This document shows, piece by piece, positions 1 to 9,364 of a stretch of DNA of 64,000 nt (positions within the stretch are counted from its first letter, which is position 1; every line of letters begins with the position of its first letter). The stretch is taken from NCBI GenBank assembly GCA_017463255.1, contig JAFTPP010000003.1, positions 218,230 to 282,229 on the forward strand, written 5' to 3'. Below the pieces are notes generated by a model. The model did not search any database. It saw nothing but the letters and a program-made list of their open reading frames with translations, and had not been told where the DNA came from. The position numbers and the translations under genes are program-made. This DNA is from Lachnospiraceae bacterium. Its GTDB lineage: Bacteria > Bacillota > Clostridia > Lachnospirales > Lachnospiraceae.

Positions 1-376
1 TCATAAGTGCCGTATACATTCCATCCATAAATATTCCCATGTCTCCCGAAATATCTTTTGCTATCACCTTGAGGTGATATAGCATAAATATCCAAGTTCC
101 TGCAACCAGGGTAATGGCGCTTCCGCTAAAAATTGTCCGTTTAAAAGAGGTAAAAAACTCTACCATGGGATATCCTCTGTCCCTACGAACATTTTTAATC
201 ATCGCATAATACAGTGAAGTAGTTGCAGAACCGATTGTAACCACCGGTATGCAGCAGATGAACCACGCTATATTTAACATAATGACGTGTCCAAACTTGG
301 TTAAAAACTTAATCAATGTGTTGTCTGCGATTACTTCGTTTTTCTTCTTTTTCTTTCTTCCGTCAAAGCCATCCAT
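1..376 (-). CDS. YesL-family (DUF624-like) membrane protein, 3' part missing
   Basis: An open frame starts with ATG at 376 and runs off the left edge, giving 125 residues. The N-terminus is lysine-rich (MDGFDGRKKKKK), followed by a membrane segment around residues 30-50 and another around 85-105. The pattern of a short basic leader, the phrase CCIPVVTIGSATTSLYYAM and a second helix is typical of YesL/DUF624 proteins of Firmicutes sugar loci, which often sit beside ABC sugar transporters. Its start overlaps the stop of the upstream GH26 gene by one base (TAATG), so the two are translationally coupled and almost certainly co-transcribed. The exact function of the family is not known; a role in uptake of mannan oligosaccharides is inferred from context only. 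Confidence 0.75.
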   Translation of the reverse strand, partial: MDGFDGRKKKKKNEVIADNTLIKFLTKFGHVIMLNIAWFICCIPVVTIGSATTSLYYAMIKNVRRDRGYPMVEFFTSFKRTIFSGSAITLVAGTWIFMLYHLKVIAKDISGDMGIFMDGMYTALM

Positions 377-1926
377 TACATAGCTTCCTCTCTAATCGGA
401 TAAGTTTTCAAATCCGGAAGTTCATCTTTTGTAATGACTAACTCATGCTGATATACTTTTTTAAGCATATCCAACTCAGTGTATTCTTCTGAATAAAGAT
501 TTACCAAACCTTTCTTATACACGAAGTCTCCGCCCCATGTTCCGAAATATCCCCACATGGCACCGTCTCTTGCCATAAGCTCCGGATCCATAAGACAACC
601 GTTTTCAGAAAGAACAACCATTTTCTTTACGCCGGTATAATCATATGCTTCCATGTATTTCGGATACTGTGAAGTATACACTCTGTATCCCGGATAAATA
701 TCCTCGCCTACGATATCTACATATTCATCACCCGGATACCATTCAGCGTTTTGTCCGTTCCAAACCCAGATTAAATTATTTAATCCGTACTCGTTTGTGA
801 ACTTATCATACATTAATTTGTATAATTCCAAATAAGATTCTGCCTTGCAGTTGCCCCACCAGAACCATCCGCCGCTGGCTTCATGAAGCGGTCTCCATAA
901 AACCGGAATATCAAGTTCCTGCAGTCTCTTTAGTTCTTTGGCAATTGCGTCCATATCTTCTATTAATAAATTGTAGCCTTTTTCATCTTTGCCACTCATT
1001 ATCTTATCAAGATTAATGCTGGTATGTTCTTTATAGAAGGCGCTGTACCAGGTTCCGGTTATGTATTCAGATGGTGCATTCCAATGCCAGCACATGGTAA
1101 TGATTGCTCCGTCTTCCCAAGCTTCAATCGCCTGGTCAATACTCTTTCCTACAGTTCCGTTCTCAACTCTTGAAGGAGTGTAATCACCCATATCAAGACC
1201 GAGCATTGCGGGGAACTTACCGGTTTCCTTCCATATCATATGCATTTCCGCTCCATACATACCTGCATCACAGTACTGCCCGGAAATAACATTCTTACCA
1301 TAATTATCTACCAGATAACTCATAACCCTCTTTGCATTTTCAGAAGCATTGGGATTAATTAACTTTGCAGACACTTCGTAAATACCTGCATCAAATGGTT
1401 CTGCAGTAGTCACCGTTACTTTGTCCCACGCTATCCAGCCCCAGTTCTTCTTAATCGTAACTGTATGGGTTCCTGCCGTAAGATATACATGTTCCATGGT
1501 GATTGTCCTGAACACATCATTATCCAGCGCAAGACTTCCTACCATCTGTCCATCTACATAAAGATAATTCTCTTTATATCCTCCAAGGGATGCTACCTTA
1601 ACCTGTAAATCGTAAAAATCATCAGCTGCAACCTGAATCTCCACACTGGCTGTATCATCATCATTTTCAAATCCTGTTACATAACCTTCTCCGGAATATC
1701 CGGTAATTGATGAATCAACTCTGGCATTTCCTGTCTGCGTTCCGGTTTCTGCTTCGAACACTCCAAGTTCTTCACCTTTCCATTCCGCTTTTTCTTCCTT
1801 AATGCCAAGTGTAGCACTTGCCCCTTTATCTTCGCCCCCGTCGGTCTGTGTCTTTTCTCCGCCCGAGCCACATGCTGTGGCCAAAAGGGCCGTTGCCAAT
1901 AACATGGCTACGAGTCTTTTCTTCAT
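376..1926 (-). CDS. Secreted GH26 beta-mannanase lipoprotein with N-terminal CBM
   Basis: This is a surface-anchored endo-beta-1,4-mannanase. A lipoprotein signal with lipobox LLATAC places the lipidated Cys at residue 19, followed by a Gly/Ser/Glu-rich linker. Residues about 55-175 form a beta-rich module like CBM35/CBM6 (FEAE start, conserved GYVTGF, WDKVTV end). Residues about 190-505 are the GH26 barrel: acid/base Glu349 in WRPLHE and nucleophile Glu441 in LSENG, both present. The start has an AAAGGA ribosome site. It is the last-but-one gene before the truncated YesL gene. A terminator separates it from the upstream GH36 gene, so it probably has its own promoter in the AT-rich gap. Enzyme family is sure; mannan specificity follows from GH26 and the beta-mannosidase neighbour. 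Confidence 0.93.
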   Translation of the reverse strand: MKKRLVAMLLATALLATACGSGGEKTQTDGGEDKGASATLGIKEEKAEWKGEELGVFEAETGTQTGNARVDSSITGYSGEGYVTGFENDDDTASVEIQVAADDFYDLQVKVASLGGYKENYLYVDGQMVGSLALDNDVFRTITMEHVYLTAGTHTVTIKKNWGWIAWDKVTVTTAEPFDAGIYEVSAKLINPNASENAKRVMSYLVDNYGKNVISGQYCDAGMYGAEMHMIWKETGKFPAMLGLDMGDYTPSRVENGTVGKSIDQAIEAWEDGAIITMCWHWNAPSEYITGTWYSAFYKEHTSINLDKIMSGKDEKGYNLLIEDMDAIAKELKRLQELDIPVLWRPLHEASGGWFWWGNCKAESYLELYKLMYDKFTNEYGLNNLIWVWNGQNAEWYPGDEYVDIVGEDIYPGYRVYTSQYPKYMEAYDYTGVKKMVVLSENGCLMDPELMARDGAMWGYFGTWGGDFVYKKGLVNLYSEEYTELDMLKKVYQHELVITKDELPDLKTYPIREEAM

Positions 1927-2150
1927 ATATAAATCCTTTCAACCAACGTTACTATACTTAATTCATTAAGTTAATTTACGTTAATCTTGTGTTTGACGAA
2001 TTATTTTGTTACTTTACCGCTATTTTCGTTACTTTTTATTGTTTTAACTTAATTTCTCTTATTTTGTAACTTAAATTTCTTTGTGTTTAAACCTTAACAA
2101 AAGCGCAATCGGTTTCCTAAAGTTTTGGCTTAAACAGTGCAAAATAGCAA
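1927..2150. other. AT-rich leader of the GH26 lipoprotein gene
   Basis: This gap of about 220 bases has no plausible gene; a small plus-strand frame at 2081 lacks a ribosome site. On the minus strand the motif AAGTAAC or AAGTTAC recurs several times, and a TATAGT box is seen about 35 bases before the start codon. I could not fit a convincing -35 box at normal spacing. Regulator sites for the locus are likely here but are not proven. Confidence 0.35.
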
Positions 2151-2199
2151 AAAAAGCGCCGTTTTCTATAGTCAACTTTACTATAGAACGGCGCTTTTT
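2151..2199 (-). terminator. Bidirectional intrinsic terminator after GH36
   Basis: A long inverted repeat: AAAAAGCGCCGTT(TT)CTATAGT pairs with ACTATAGAACGGCGCTTTTT across a short loop. A-rich and T-rich ends flank a GC-rich stem, so it could stop transcription on either strand. It ends the transcript of the GH36 gene and insulates the GH26 lipoprotein gene. Confidence 0.75.
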
Positions 2200-2259
2200 A
2201 CAAGTTATTTTAGAATCTTTGTATAATTGCACAAAATACGAAGTAAACTTTTACTTAAT

Positions 2260-2320
2260 TTTACATGTTGACATTATTTTTGTTACTTAACAAAAGTTTA
2301 CATGTTAATTTTTGTTACTC
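2260..2320. repeat. Short direct repeat at the end of GH36
   Basis: TTTACATGTT followed by a run ending TTTTTGTTACT occurs twice, starting near 2260 and 2297. The second copy overlaps the last codon region of the GH36 gene. Purpose unknown; it may be a slipped duplication. Confidence 0.4.
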
Positions 2321-4510
2321 AAGTACTAAGTAAATTAACTTAGATTTAAAGTCTCCCCATGGATTCTCAACCGGAAGACCTGCATACATTAACGCATCCC
2401 CTGAGTATACTTTATCACTACCCTGCACTCTATAACGTGCATCCGGATTTAAGCCCTGTAACTTAATAAGTCTGCTGTGATAATTAGGACGATTCAATAC
2501 CTGTACAAATGTTACAAGTACTTCTTTTCCGTCTTTGGATACCACTTCCCAACAATCATATTCATTGTTTTCACGGTAAGATGCAATACGGTAATAATCT
2601 CCTGTTCTTACCAGGTCATTATAAGTATGGTACATTTTTACCTGTTCAGGAATCATATTTCTGTCTTCTTCCGGAATCTTGGTAATATCAAGCTCATAAC
2701 CAAAGGTTCCTGCCAAAGCCACATGGCCTCTTGTTTCAAAAGGTGTTACACGTCCTACCGTATGGTTCGGGCAGTCTGATACGTGGGCACCCATAGAAGA
2801 CAACGGATAAATCATTGCCGTACCTTCCTGAATCTTTAATCTTTCAATGGCATCTGTATCATCCGAGCACCAAATCTGCGGACTGTAGAATAACATACCC
2901 GGGTCAAATCTCGCACCGCCGCCTGAACAGTTTTCAAGCAGCAAGTCAGGGAATTCTCTTAAGAGTCTTTCCTGTAATTCATATACAGCAAGTACATATC
3001 TGTGATATAACTCACCCTGACGGTCTGAATCTAAGTTAAAGCTTCCAAGGTCAGCAAGCTGACGGTTCATATCCCATTTAACATATTCGATATTGGCACT
3101 TCTTAATATAGTCGAAATACTGTTCCAGGTATGCTCTAAAACCTCTGGTCTTGTTAAATCAAGCACGTACTGGCAGCGGCAAAGTCCTGCTGTTCTGCCC
3201 GGTACCTGAATTGCCCAATCGGGATGTTCCCGATATAAGTCAGAATCCGGTGAAATCATTTCCGGTTCAAACCAAATACCGAATTTCATGCCCAGCTTAT
3301 TCACTTCATCAACCAGATATTTTAAGCCACCCTGTAATTTTTCTTCATTAACAAACCAGTCACCCAACGCCCGGTTATCATCAAAACGGTTGCCAAACCA
3401 TCCGTCATCCATTACTAACATCTCAATACCAAGTTTTGATGCTTCTCTTGCAATAGCAAGAAGTTTTTCAGTGGTAAATTCAAAATAAGTAGCTTCCCAG
3501 TTATTAATAAGAATCGGACGTTTTTTGTCTTTAAACGGACTTCTGATCAAATGATTACGATATAAATCATGAAGCGTTCTTGTCATATGTGAAAGACCTT
3601 CTGACGAATATACCATAACAACTTCCGGTGCCTGGAATTCTTCTTCTTTTTCAAGCTTCCATGTAAAATGATAAGGAGAAATACCCATTACCGTACGCAC
3701 CAAATCAAACTGGTTTGCTTCTGAATATGCTTCAAAGTTACCTGAATATACAAAATGGAAACCATACACTTCCCCTGCAGTCTGTGTAATATTCGGAGTA
3801 GTCAGGGCAACAAACGGATGATCCTGATGGCTTGATTCACCTCTTTCAGATACCACTCCCGTTCTTCCCTGGCTCACCTTACGGTACTGGATTTTTCTTT
3901 CTCTTGCCCATGAACCATGCATAGAAAGTAATGAGAAATCCTTATTATCCATATCCACGCAAGCAGATAATACTTTTGTAAGATAAATAGAATCTTCTTT
4001 TGTTCCAAGGTTCTTAACTTTGACACTTCTGGTAATTACATCCAATTCTTCAAAAGCACTATACTGCAATGTAACCTCAAGTCCCAGTATGTCATCTGCC
4101 ATAACTACTTCAAGGCTTGTACATTCATTTTCTTTTCCAAAAGTTGCAGGAAGTCCCGGTAACGCTTTCTTACCTGAATAAATCACATGTGAGCGGTAGC
4201 CAAGCTCCACTGCATTGTGTCCGGCGTTCGTTCTTACTTCCAAACAATGATTTCTGAAATCCCCAATACCGCCTGTAGGATATTCAAAAGGTGCACAATC
4301 TAAAAAGCTTAATTTGTCACGATTATTTCTGTCCGGTGTAAAAGGAGCTTCTCCCGTACGTCCTAAATAATTTACGTCATCATGACGCAATTTTCTGCCA
4401 TAGTAATAATGTAAAAGATAACCGAAACTATCCTCCACACCCATTACATAGCTTGTGTTTTTGGTATCAAGCTTGAAAATTTTGCTTGATTCATTAAAAG
4501 TAATTCCCAT
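2315..4510 (-). CDS. GH36 alpha-galactosidase (intracellular), first copy
   Basis: Alpha-galactosidase that removes galactose side chains from galactomanno-oligosaccharides. I place the start at 4510 (MGITFNES), 731 residues, because GGAGG lies 7 bases before it; the longer reading would begin inside that ribosome site. No signal peptide, so the enzyme is cytoplasmic. The barrel carries MDDGWFG, KWDMN (nucleophile Asp, about residue 480) and SDDTDA (acid/base Asp, about 550), all hallmarks of the long bacterial GH36 tetramer type. Length is normal for the family. It follows the intracellular GH26 gene but is separated from it by about 400 bases of hairpin repeats, so expression may be tuned there. 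Confidence 0.95.
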   Translation of the reverse strand: MGITFNESSKIFKLDTKNTSYVMGVEDSFGYLLHYYYGRKLRHDDVNYLGRTGEAPFTPDRNNRDKLSFLDCAPFEYPTGGIGDFRNHCLEVRTNAGHNAVELGYRSHVIYSGKKALPGLPATFGKENECTSLEVVMADDILGLEVTLQYSAFEELDVITRSVKVKNLGTKEDSIYLTKVLSACVDMDNKDFSLLSMHGSWARERKIQYRKVSQGRTGVVSERGESSHQDHPFVALTTPNITQTAGEVYGFHFVYSGNFEAYSEANQFDLVRTVMGISPYHFTWKLEKEEEFQAPEVVMVYSSEGLSHMTRTLHDLYRNHLIRSPFKDKKRPILINNWEATYFEFTTEKLLAIAREASKLGIEMLVMDDGWFGNRFDDNRALGDWFVNEEKLQGGLKYLVDEVNKLGMKFGIWFEPEMISPDSDLYREHPDWAIQVPGRTAGLCRCQYVLDLTRPEVLEHTWNSISTILRSANIEYVKWDMNRQLADLGSFNLDSDRQGELYHRYVLAVYELQERLLREFPDLLLENCSGGGARFDPGMLFYSPQIWCSDDTDAIERLKIQEGTAMIYPLSSMGAHVSDCPNHTVGRVTPFETRGHVALAGTFGYELDITKIPEEDRNMIPEQVKMYHTYNDLVRTGDYYRIASYRENNEYDCWEVVSKDGKEVLVTFVQVLNRPNYHSRLIKLQGLNPDARYRVQGSDKVYSGDALMYAGLPVENPWGDFKSKLIYLVLE

Positions 4511-4556
4511 TTTTATTCCCTCCATATAACTTCTTTTATTATTTATTCTCTTAAGC

Positions 4557-4683
4557 GATGGAACAATATATCATACACGGACACGCTTCCGCTTAATTCA
4601 AAATCGTAACATCACTAAGCTCGCCAATACCTCGCTAAGTGATGACGTTTTGAAAAAGTCCTGATATGATATATTGTTCCATC
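4557..4683. repeat. Hairpin repeat copy A with perfect 19-bp outer inverted repeat
   Basis: The outer arms at 4557-4575 and 4665-4683 (GATGGAACAATATATCATA and its complement) match perfectly over 19 bases. Inside, 4598-4653 is a 56-base core that folds into a second hairpin and, read on the minus strand, is related to the core of copy B at 4812-4867. No flanking target duplication is obvious. It lies between two genes of one operon. It may be a MITE-like mobile hairpin or a structured mRNA segment. Confidence 0.7.
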
Positions 4684-4783
4684 CCTATAATATCGCCAAA
4701 TCTCCATCAAAAGCACGTTATTGTGCATGAATAATAATGGTTCCGTCAAGATGGATTGCCTGTTTCCTTTTATTTTGCCTTGT

Positions 4784-4905
4784 TTGAGTTACACATTCTA
4801 TGAGGAGCGTATCAAAACGTCTGCACTTAACGAGGTTTTTTCGAGTTTAGTGCAGCTACGATTTTGATTCGAGTGAGAACGACTCCGAGTAGGATTGTAA
4901 CTCAA
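4784..4905. repeat. Hairpin repeat copy B, inverted relative to copy A
   Basis: Outer arms TTGAGTTACA (4784-4793) and TGTAACTCAA (4896-4905) are perfect 10-base inverted repeats. The core 4812-4867 has the same 56-base length as copy A and begins TCAAAACGTC and ends TACGATTTTGA in both. The stem pairs differ between copies in a compensatory way, which argues for selection on the fold. The outer parts of the two copies are unrelated. Confidence 0.7.
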
Positions 4906-4920
4906 GCAAAGTAAACAATG

Positions 4921-5820
4921 TCAAAGAAATTTCGGCAATTCTTCCAACGTAACCACATATTCATGGTCATACACTTGCTTCAAATACTCTTTGGAATTCT
5001 GCTCTTTAATGTGTATTGTATGCCATGTCATAAACCATGACCACCACACTTTGTTCTCTTGTAAGAGTTGCGGATTAGGCATGGGTCCGTTTTCATGATA
5101 GCAGATTGGAAACTTATCGCCAACAATGGATTTCACTTTTTCATACATATCTTCATGAATTCCTTCTGCGTATCTGTCTCCTCCTACAATATCAACATAC
5201 TCGTCACCCGGGTACCAGCCGTCATAGACTTCACCGCAATAGCCTAAAACCCAAATCAGATTGTCTAATTGATACACCTTGGTAAAGCGTTCGTAAATCA
5301 GTATCCATAATTTTTTAAACGCTTCAGGACCGCTTTTTCCCCACCAGAACCATCTTCCGTCAAACTCATGCAACGGGCGCCACAACACAGGGACTTTGGC
5401 TTTTTTTAGAACAGTCAGGGCTTTTGCCACTTCATCAATCTGACGCATCATTCCCTGATTCAGTTTCGTTCCTTCTTCCAGCGCTTCCCACACATCAATG
5501 GTTCCCTGACTGGAAGGATAACCCACTCCGTCAGGCGGTGTGCCCCAGTGCCAGCAGATAGTTACGATTCCGCCTTTTTTCCACCATTCTTTCGCACGTC
5601 GGTTCACGCCCTCAAAATCATTATGAATATAGTCAAGTCCTCTGATTGCAGGCAATTTCCCCGTAACTGACTTAATATACTTAAGCTCATTACCATGCCT
5701 GTAAAGCCTTGGGTCCTCCTGCTGACCTGACAAAATCCCTTTTCCATTAAGCTCACAAATATATTCATATACTTTTGTAGCTTCTTTTGTTGCATTGGGA
5801 TTGCTTAATTTTTTTCTCAT
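4921..5820 (-). CDS. Intracellular GH26 beta-mannanase / mannobiohydrolase
   Basis: A 299-residue GH26 catalytic domain with no signal peptide or binding module, so it acts in the cytoplasm on imported manno-oligosaccharides. Acid/base Glu152 in WRPLHE and nucleophile Glu243 in YHENG are present, as is the aromatic FWWG loop. Similar domain order to the secreted GH26 in this window but clearly diverged. It starts 26 bases after the beta-mannosidase stop, in the same direction, and is therefore in one transcript with it. Whether it releases mannobiose or longer products cannot be read from sequence. Confidence 0.92.
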   Translation of the reverse strand: MRKKLSNPNATKEATKVYEYICELNGKGILSGQQEDPRLYRHGNELKYIKSVTGKLPAIRGLDYIHNDFEGVNRRAKEWWKKGGIVTICWHWGTPPDGVGYPSSQGTIDVWEALEEGTKLNQGMMRQIDEVAKALTVLKKAKVPVLWRPLHEFDGRWFWWGKSGPEAFKKLWILIYERFTKVYQLDNLIWVLGYCGEVYDGWYPGDEYVDIVGGDRYAEGIHEDMYEKVKSIVGDKFPICYHENGPMPNPQLLQENKVWWSWFMTWHTIHIKEQNSKEYLKQVYDHEYVVTLEELPKFL

Positions 5821-5846
5821 TATTCTTTCTCCATGGCATAAGCCAG

Positions 5847-8354
5847 TTAAAATGTATAAGAATCCCGCAAGGTTCTTACAGTAACCTTTGGTGTGTTCTT
5901 CACATCATTTTTATAAGTTGCAGTAATCATCCTTGCCGTTTTGTCAGTCAGATGAATGAAGTTATCAGATAAAACTACCGGTTCTCCATGCACTGTAATT
6001 TCCACAAACGGCGCAAACACATCACTTTGAACACGAATCTGCAGGGTGTTATCCTTAAGCTCGGTTTCTACTTTTATATCTGCCTCTTTTAACTGCATAT
6101 GCTTGTACATACATAAAGTATCAACCTGATGACTCACAGTACCATCCGAATGTTCAAATACCATTTCAACAAACCGTGAATCCATTTCATCTTCTGTTAC
6201 TTCAAGCGTGATTTTTTCTCCGCACGCAACAGCTAAAGGTTCTGTCTTAATCTCCTGATGCCATTCTTTAATAACCTTGCAATCCATATTTTTTAAATAT
6301 ATGGTGACTTTTGAAACAGAAGGCTTAAAGGTTTCATTCTGAACATATGGGACATATGATAAACCGTCTTTTTTGTATGTACCCAAGATATCAGCAAAGA
6401 AATGCACCGCCATATAATGCAATGCTTTCCATCTGCCGTAATAATCAATGCTTGACCATGATGCCACAGGCCAGTTATCGTTTATCTGCCAATAAATAGC
6501 ACCCATACATCTGTTTCTGTTTCTTCTCCAATGTTCAACCCCACTCTTAATGGCAATTCCCTGTAATACCTGACTTACATACAATAAATGTTCAAAATCC
6601 TTAGGATACAGGAAGTTTTCAGCAATGTAGTGAAGGATTTTTGCATTTGCCGAACCATTCTTCTGGTGGCTTTCCATAACTTTGGTAAAAATATTACGGT
6701 CCGAAGGTTCTGTAAATTTCTCAATGGTTTCAATGGAAGGCCATGACTGGAAGCCAAATTCCGAACAAAATCTGAAATAATAATTTTCATAATCGGTAAA
6801 TGGTTTTTCCCCATGCCAAACATCCCAATAATGTCTGTCACCGTCATTATCGCTATCCGGGTCATTAATACCGCCGCCGCTTGACGGGGAAGAAGGCCAA
6901 TAAAAGGTGTCAGGATCTTCTTCTTTTAATATACCCGGAATCAATTCTTCAAACATGGTAAGATAATCTTTTCTCAGTTCATCGGAATGATCACAGAAAC
7001 CGCCCCAGTGGTCCCACGCTGATTCCATCTCATTATTACCGCACCACAGTCCTAAACTTGCGTGGTGTCTTAATCTTCTTACATTGTCAATTGTCTCTGC
7101 TTTTATGGATTCTTTAAACTCTTCACTCAGCTCATATACATTGCAGGCATACATAAAATCCTGCCATACGATGATTCCCTTTTCATCGCAAAGATCATAA
7201 AAAGTATCACTCGGATAATAACCGCCGCCCCAGATACGCAGGCAGTTGTACCCTGCTGCCACGCCGGAATCAATAAGATACTCTATTCTGTCCTTGGTAA
7301 TCCATGAATAAATACAATCTTCGGGAATATAATTTGCACCCTTAGTAAAAATTTTCACTCCGTTTATACAAATTGCAAATTCCCTGCCCCATTCATCTTT
7401 TTCACGGCTTACCGTAAGGGTTCTTAGTCCGATTCTAAATTCTTTGGCATTTAATTCTTCGCCATTATACTTTAATGTAACCTTCACCGTGTATAAAGGC
7501 TGGTCCCCATATCTGTTTGGCCACCAGAGCTTTGGATTTTCTATCAAACATTTGTTATCCGAAATTTCCAAAACCTCGCCGTCCGGTGTGGTTATTGCAG
7601 CTTCTATTGTTAATCCTTTAATCTTTTCTTTTGCCTTATCAAATGACATATAGCTTCCGTCGGTAAGCTTAACAAAAGATTCAATGCCCACTTCCACCTG
7701 TCCGTTTTCATGCTTTTGACTTACCTTAACATCCTCAAGGCTTGCCACCTCATATCCACGGATATAAATATCACGCCAAATCCCCATATCCGGAAGCTGT
7801 GGACCCCAATCCCAGCCAAACATGGAATGTGCTTTACGGATATACTGATTTCCTGTCATTGCTCCGCAAGCAGTATAATGTATTTCTTTACCTTTTTGAG
7901 GCACATGAGCTTCCATTGCAGCAATGGGAGAACGTAACATAAGCTGAATCACATTATCTCCCGGAAATAATAAATGAGTACACGGAATCTGATAACGGGT
8001 ATGCATATTTTCAACTCTTTTTACAAGCACTCCGTTGATGTAGATATCTGCAATGGTATCAATACCGTCACACATCAATTCATACACTTTGCCCGGCTCC
8101 GGGAAAAATTCAAACTTTCTGAAAAAATGATAATCTTCTCTTAAAAGTTCCCTTACTTCATATTCATTATCACGCATGTAGGGATCTTTTATCATCCCAA
8201 GCTTCATAAGGCCTGACAAAAGAGAACCCGGAATATCCACAGCAAGACTTTTTCTTGCATCCATTTCGTACACTTTGGTAATGTCCGAAAGTGTGCCTCC
8301 TGCCATGCACATTAACCATTTTCCGTTTAAAGACATGATATGTTGCTTTTTCAT
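5847..8354 (-). CDS. GH2 beta-mannosidase
   Basis: Exo-beta-mannosidase that releases mannose from the non-reducing ends of manno-oligosaccharides. I choose the ATG at 8354 (MKKQHIMSLNG), 835 residues, since GGAGG lies 6 bases upstream; the longer frame to 8384 would start before the ribosome site. Domains: sugar-binding jelly roll (about 10-200, with the beta-mannosidase marker FGWDWGP), Ig-like domain, TIM barrel with acid/base Glu442 (WCGNNE) and nucleophile Glu532 (CSEFGFQ), then a C-terminal beta domain. No signal peptide. First gene of the minus-strand mannan transcript, divergent from the AraC regulator. Confidence 0.95.
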   Translation of the reverse strand: MKKQHIMSLNGKWLMCMAGGTLSDITKVYEMDARKSLAVDIPGSLLSGLMKLGMIKDPYMRDNEYEVRELLREDYHFFRKFEFFPEPGKVYELMCDGIDTIADIYINGVLVKRVENMHTRYQIPCTHLLFPGDNVIQLMLRSPIAAMEAHVPQKGKEIHYTACGAMTGNQYIRKAHSMFGWDWGPQLPDMGIWRDIYIRGYEVASLEDVKVSQKHENGQVEVGIESFVKLTDGSYMSFDKAKEKIKGLTIEAAITTPDGEVLEISDNKCLIENPKLWWPNRYGDQPLYTVKVTLKYNGEELNAKEFRIGLRTLTVSREKDEWGREFAICINGVKIFTKGANYIPEDCIYSWITKDRIEYLIDSGVAAGYNCLRIWGGGYYPSDTFYDLCDEKGIIVWQDFMYACNVYELSEEFKESIKAETIDNVRRLRHHASLGLWCGNNEMESAWDHWGGFCDHSDELRKDYLTMFEELIPGILKEEDPDTFYWPSSPSSGGGINDPDSDNDGDRHYWDVWHGEKPFTDYENYYFRFCSEFGFQSWPSIETIEKFTEPSDRNIFTKVMESHQKNGSANAKILHYIAENFLYPKDFEHLLYVSQVLQGIAIKSGVEHWRRNRNRCMGAIYWQINDNWPVASWSSIDYYGRWKALHYMAVHFFADILGTYKKDGLSYVPYVQNETFKPSVSKVTIYLKNMDCKVIKEWHQEIKTEPLAVACGEKITLEVTEDEMDSRFVEMVFEHSDGTVSHQVDTLCMYKHMQLKEADIKVETELKDNTLQIRVQSDVFAPFVEITVHGEPVVLSDNFIHLTDKTARMITATYKNDVKNTPKVTVRTLRDSYTF

Positions 8355-8399
8355 CCCGCACCTCCGTATGGATTCTTTATGCATTACTTAAATTCAGTA

Positions 8400-8428
8400 T
8401 ATTCACAAGGAAAAATATCTGCTATAAT
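8400..8428 (+). promoter_or_regulatory. Candidate promoter of the AraC-ROK pair
   Basis: A perfect TATAAT lies at 8423-8428, 45 bases before the AraC start codon. The -35 region is weak (TTCACA at 8402 with short spacing). The 118-base gap is shared with the divergent mannosidase promoter, the usual place for AraC-type control of both. Confidence 0.45.
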
Positions 8429-8472
8429 ACATCTATCCAAAAATTGTACAAATCTATTTTTGAGGTAATATT

Positions 8473-9345
8473 ATGAATACTCTATACGAACAAAATGATA
8501 TGTTGATTTCTCCTTACGAAGCCTTCTATGTAAATGGCTCTGACTTTGGAGACCGTGTCAATGCACACTGGCACTATTTTGTGGAAATCATGTACATCAC
8601 CCAAGGCAATGTCCGTGTAAACTGTGATAACAAAGAGTACCACCTTGAAGCTGGTGACTTAATCCTTTTCCATGCCGGTGCCATCCACACAATCTTTGCC
8701 CCAAGCAAAGAGTTACGCTATAGCATTATAAAATTAAATCTAAGCAGTCTCCACTCGTCAGGAAGTCTGTTTTTAAATCCGGCGGCCATTATCCGTTCTG
8801 CCAGAGGGGATGAACGTGCTCCCATTCATTTACGACAGGATGAAATCAGACACCTTCCTATCAGGGATTGGTTCGACCGCTGCATTATGGAATTACAGAA
8901 TAAGGACTATGGTTACGACACCTGTTTTTACTCTAACGTATCGAATTTACTGATAGAAATTATCAGGCTTTGGAGAAAACGGGGATTTCCTGCTGAACAC
9001 ACTTCCCCTGAAACCGAAAACGGTACAATTCAAACAATTACCGAATACATTGATGAGCATTCCAACCAGCCATTGCGGGTAGAAGCCCTTGCCAAGATGT
9101 GCGGTATGAGTTACTCTTATTTTGCCAGAAGTTTTAGAGAACTCTATGGACGCTCCTGCAAAGACTACATAGAATTTGTACGAATCAGAAAGGCAAAGGA
9201 TTTGTTAATATATACGGATTTAGACCTTAACTATATAAGCCTCGAAACAGGATTTTCCGATTGCAGTCACTTTATCCGTATCTTTCGGCAGTTAGAAAAA
9301 ACAACACCTCACCAGTACCGCAAATCCTATCAAACCAATCACTAA
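8473..9345 (+). CDS. AraC-family regulator of the mannan locus
   Basis: A 290-residue transcription factor with an N-terminal cupin sensor (about 10-150; HWHYFVEIMYITQG and GDLILFHAGAIHTI are typical of sugar-sensing AraC proteins) and a C-terminal double helix-turn-helix (about 185-288; CGMSYSYFARSFRELYG, then YISLETGFSDCSHFIRIFR). GAGGT precedes the start. It is divergent from the beta-mannosidase and followed after 19 bases by the ROK kinase. It probably activates the mannan genes in response to a manno-oligosaccharide; ligand and sites are inferred. Confidence 0.92.
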   Translation: MNTLYEQNDMLISPYEAFYVNGSDFGDRVNAHWHYFVEIMYITQGNVRVNCDNKEYHLEAGDLILFHAGAIHTIFAPSKELRYSIIKLNLSSLHSSGSLFLNPAAIIRSARGDERAPIHLRQDEIRHLPIRDWFDRCIMELQNKDYGYDTCFYSNVSNLLIEIIRLWRKRGFPAEHTSPETENGTIQTITEYIDEHSNQPLRVEALAKMCGMSYSYFARSFRELYGRSCKDYIEFVRIRKAKDLLIYTDLDLNYISLETGFSDCSHFIRIFRQLEKTTPHQYRKSYQTNH

Positions 9346-9364
9346 CCGGAAAGGAAGTATTCAT

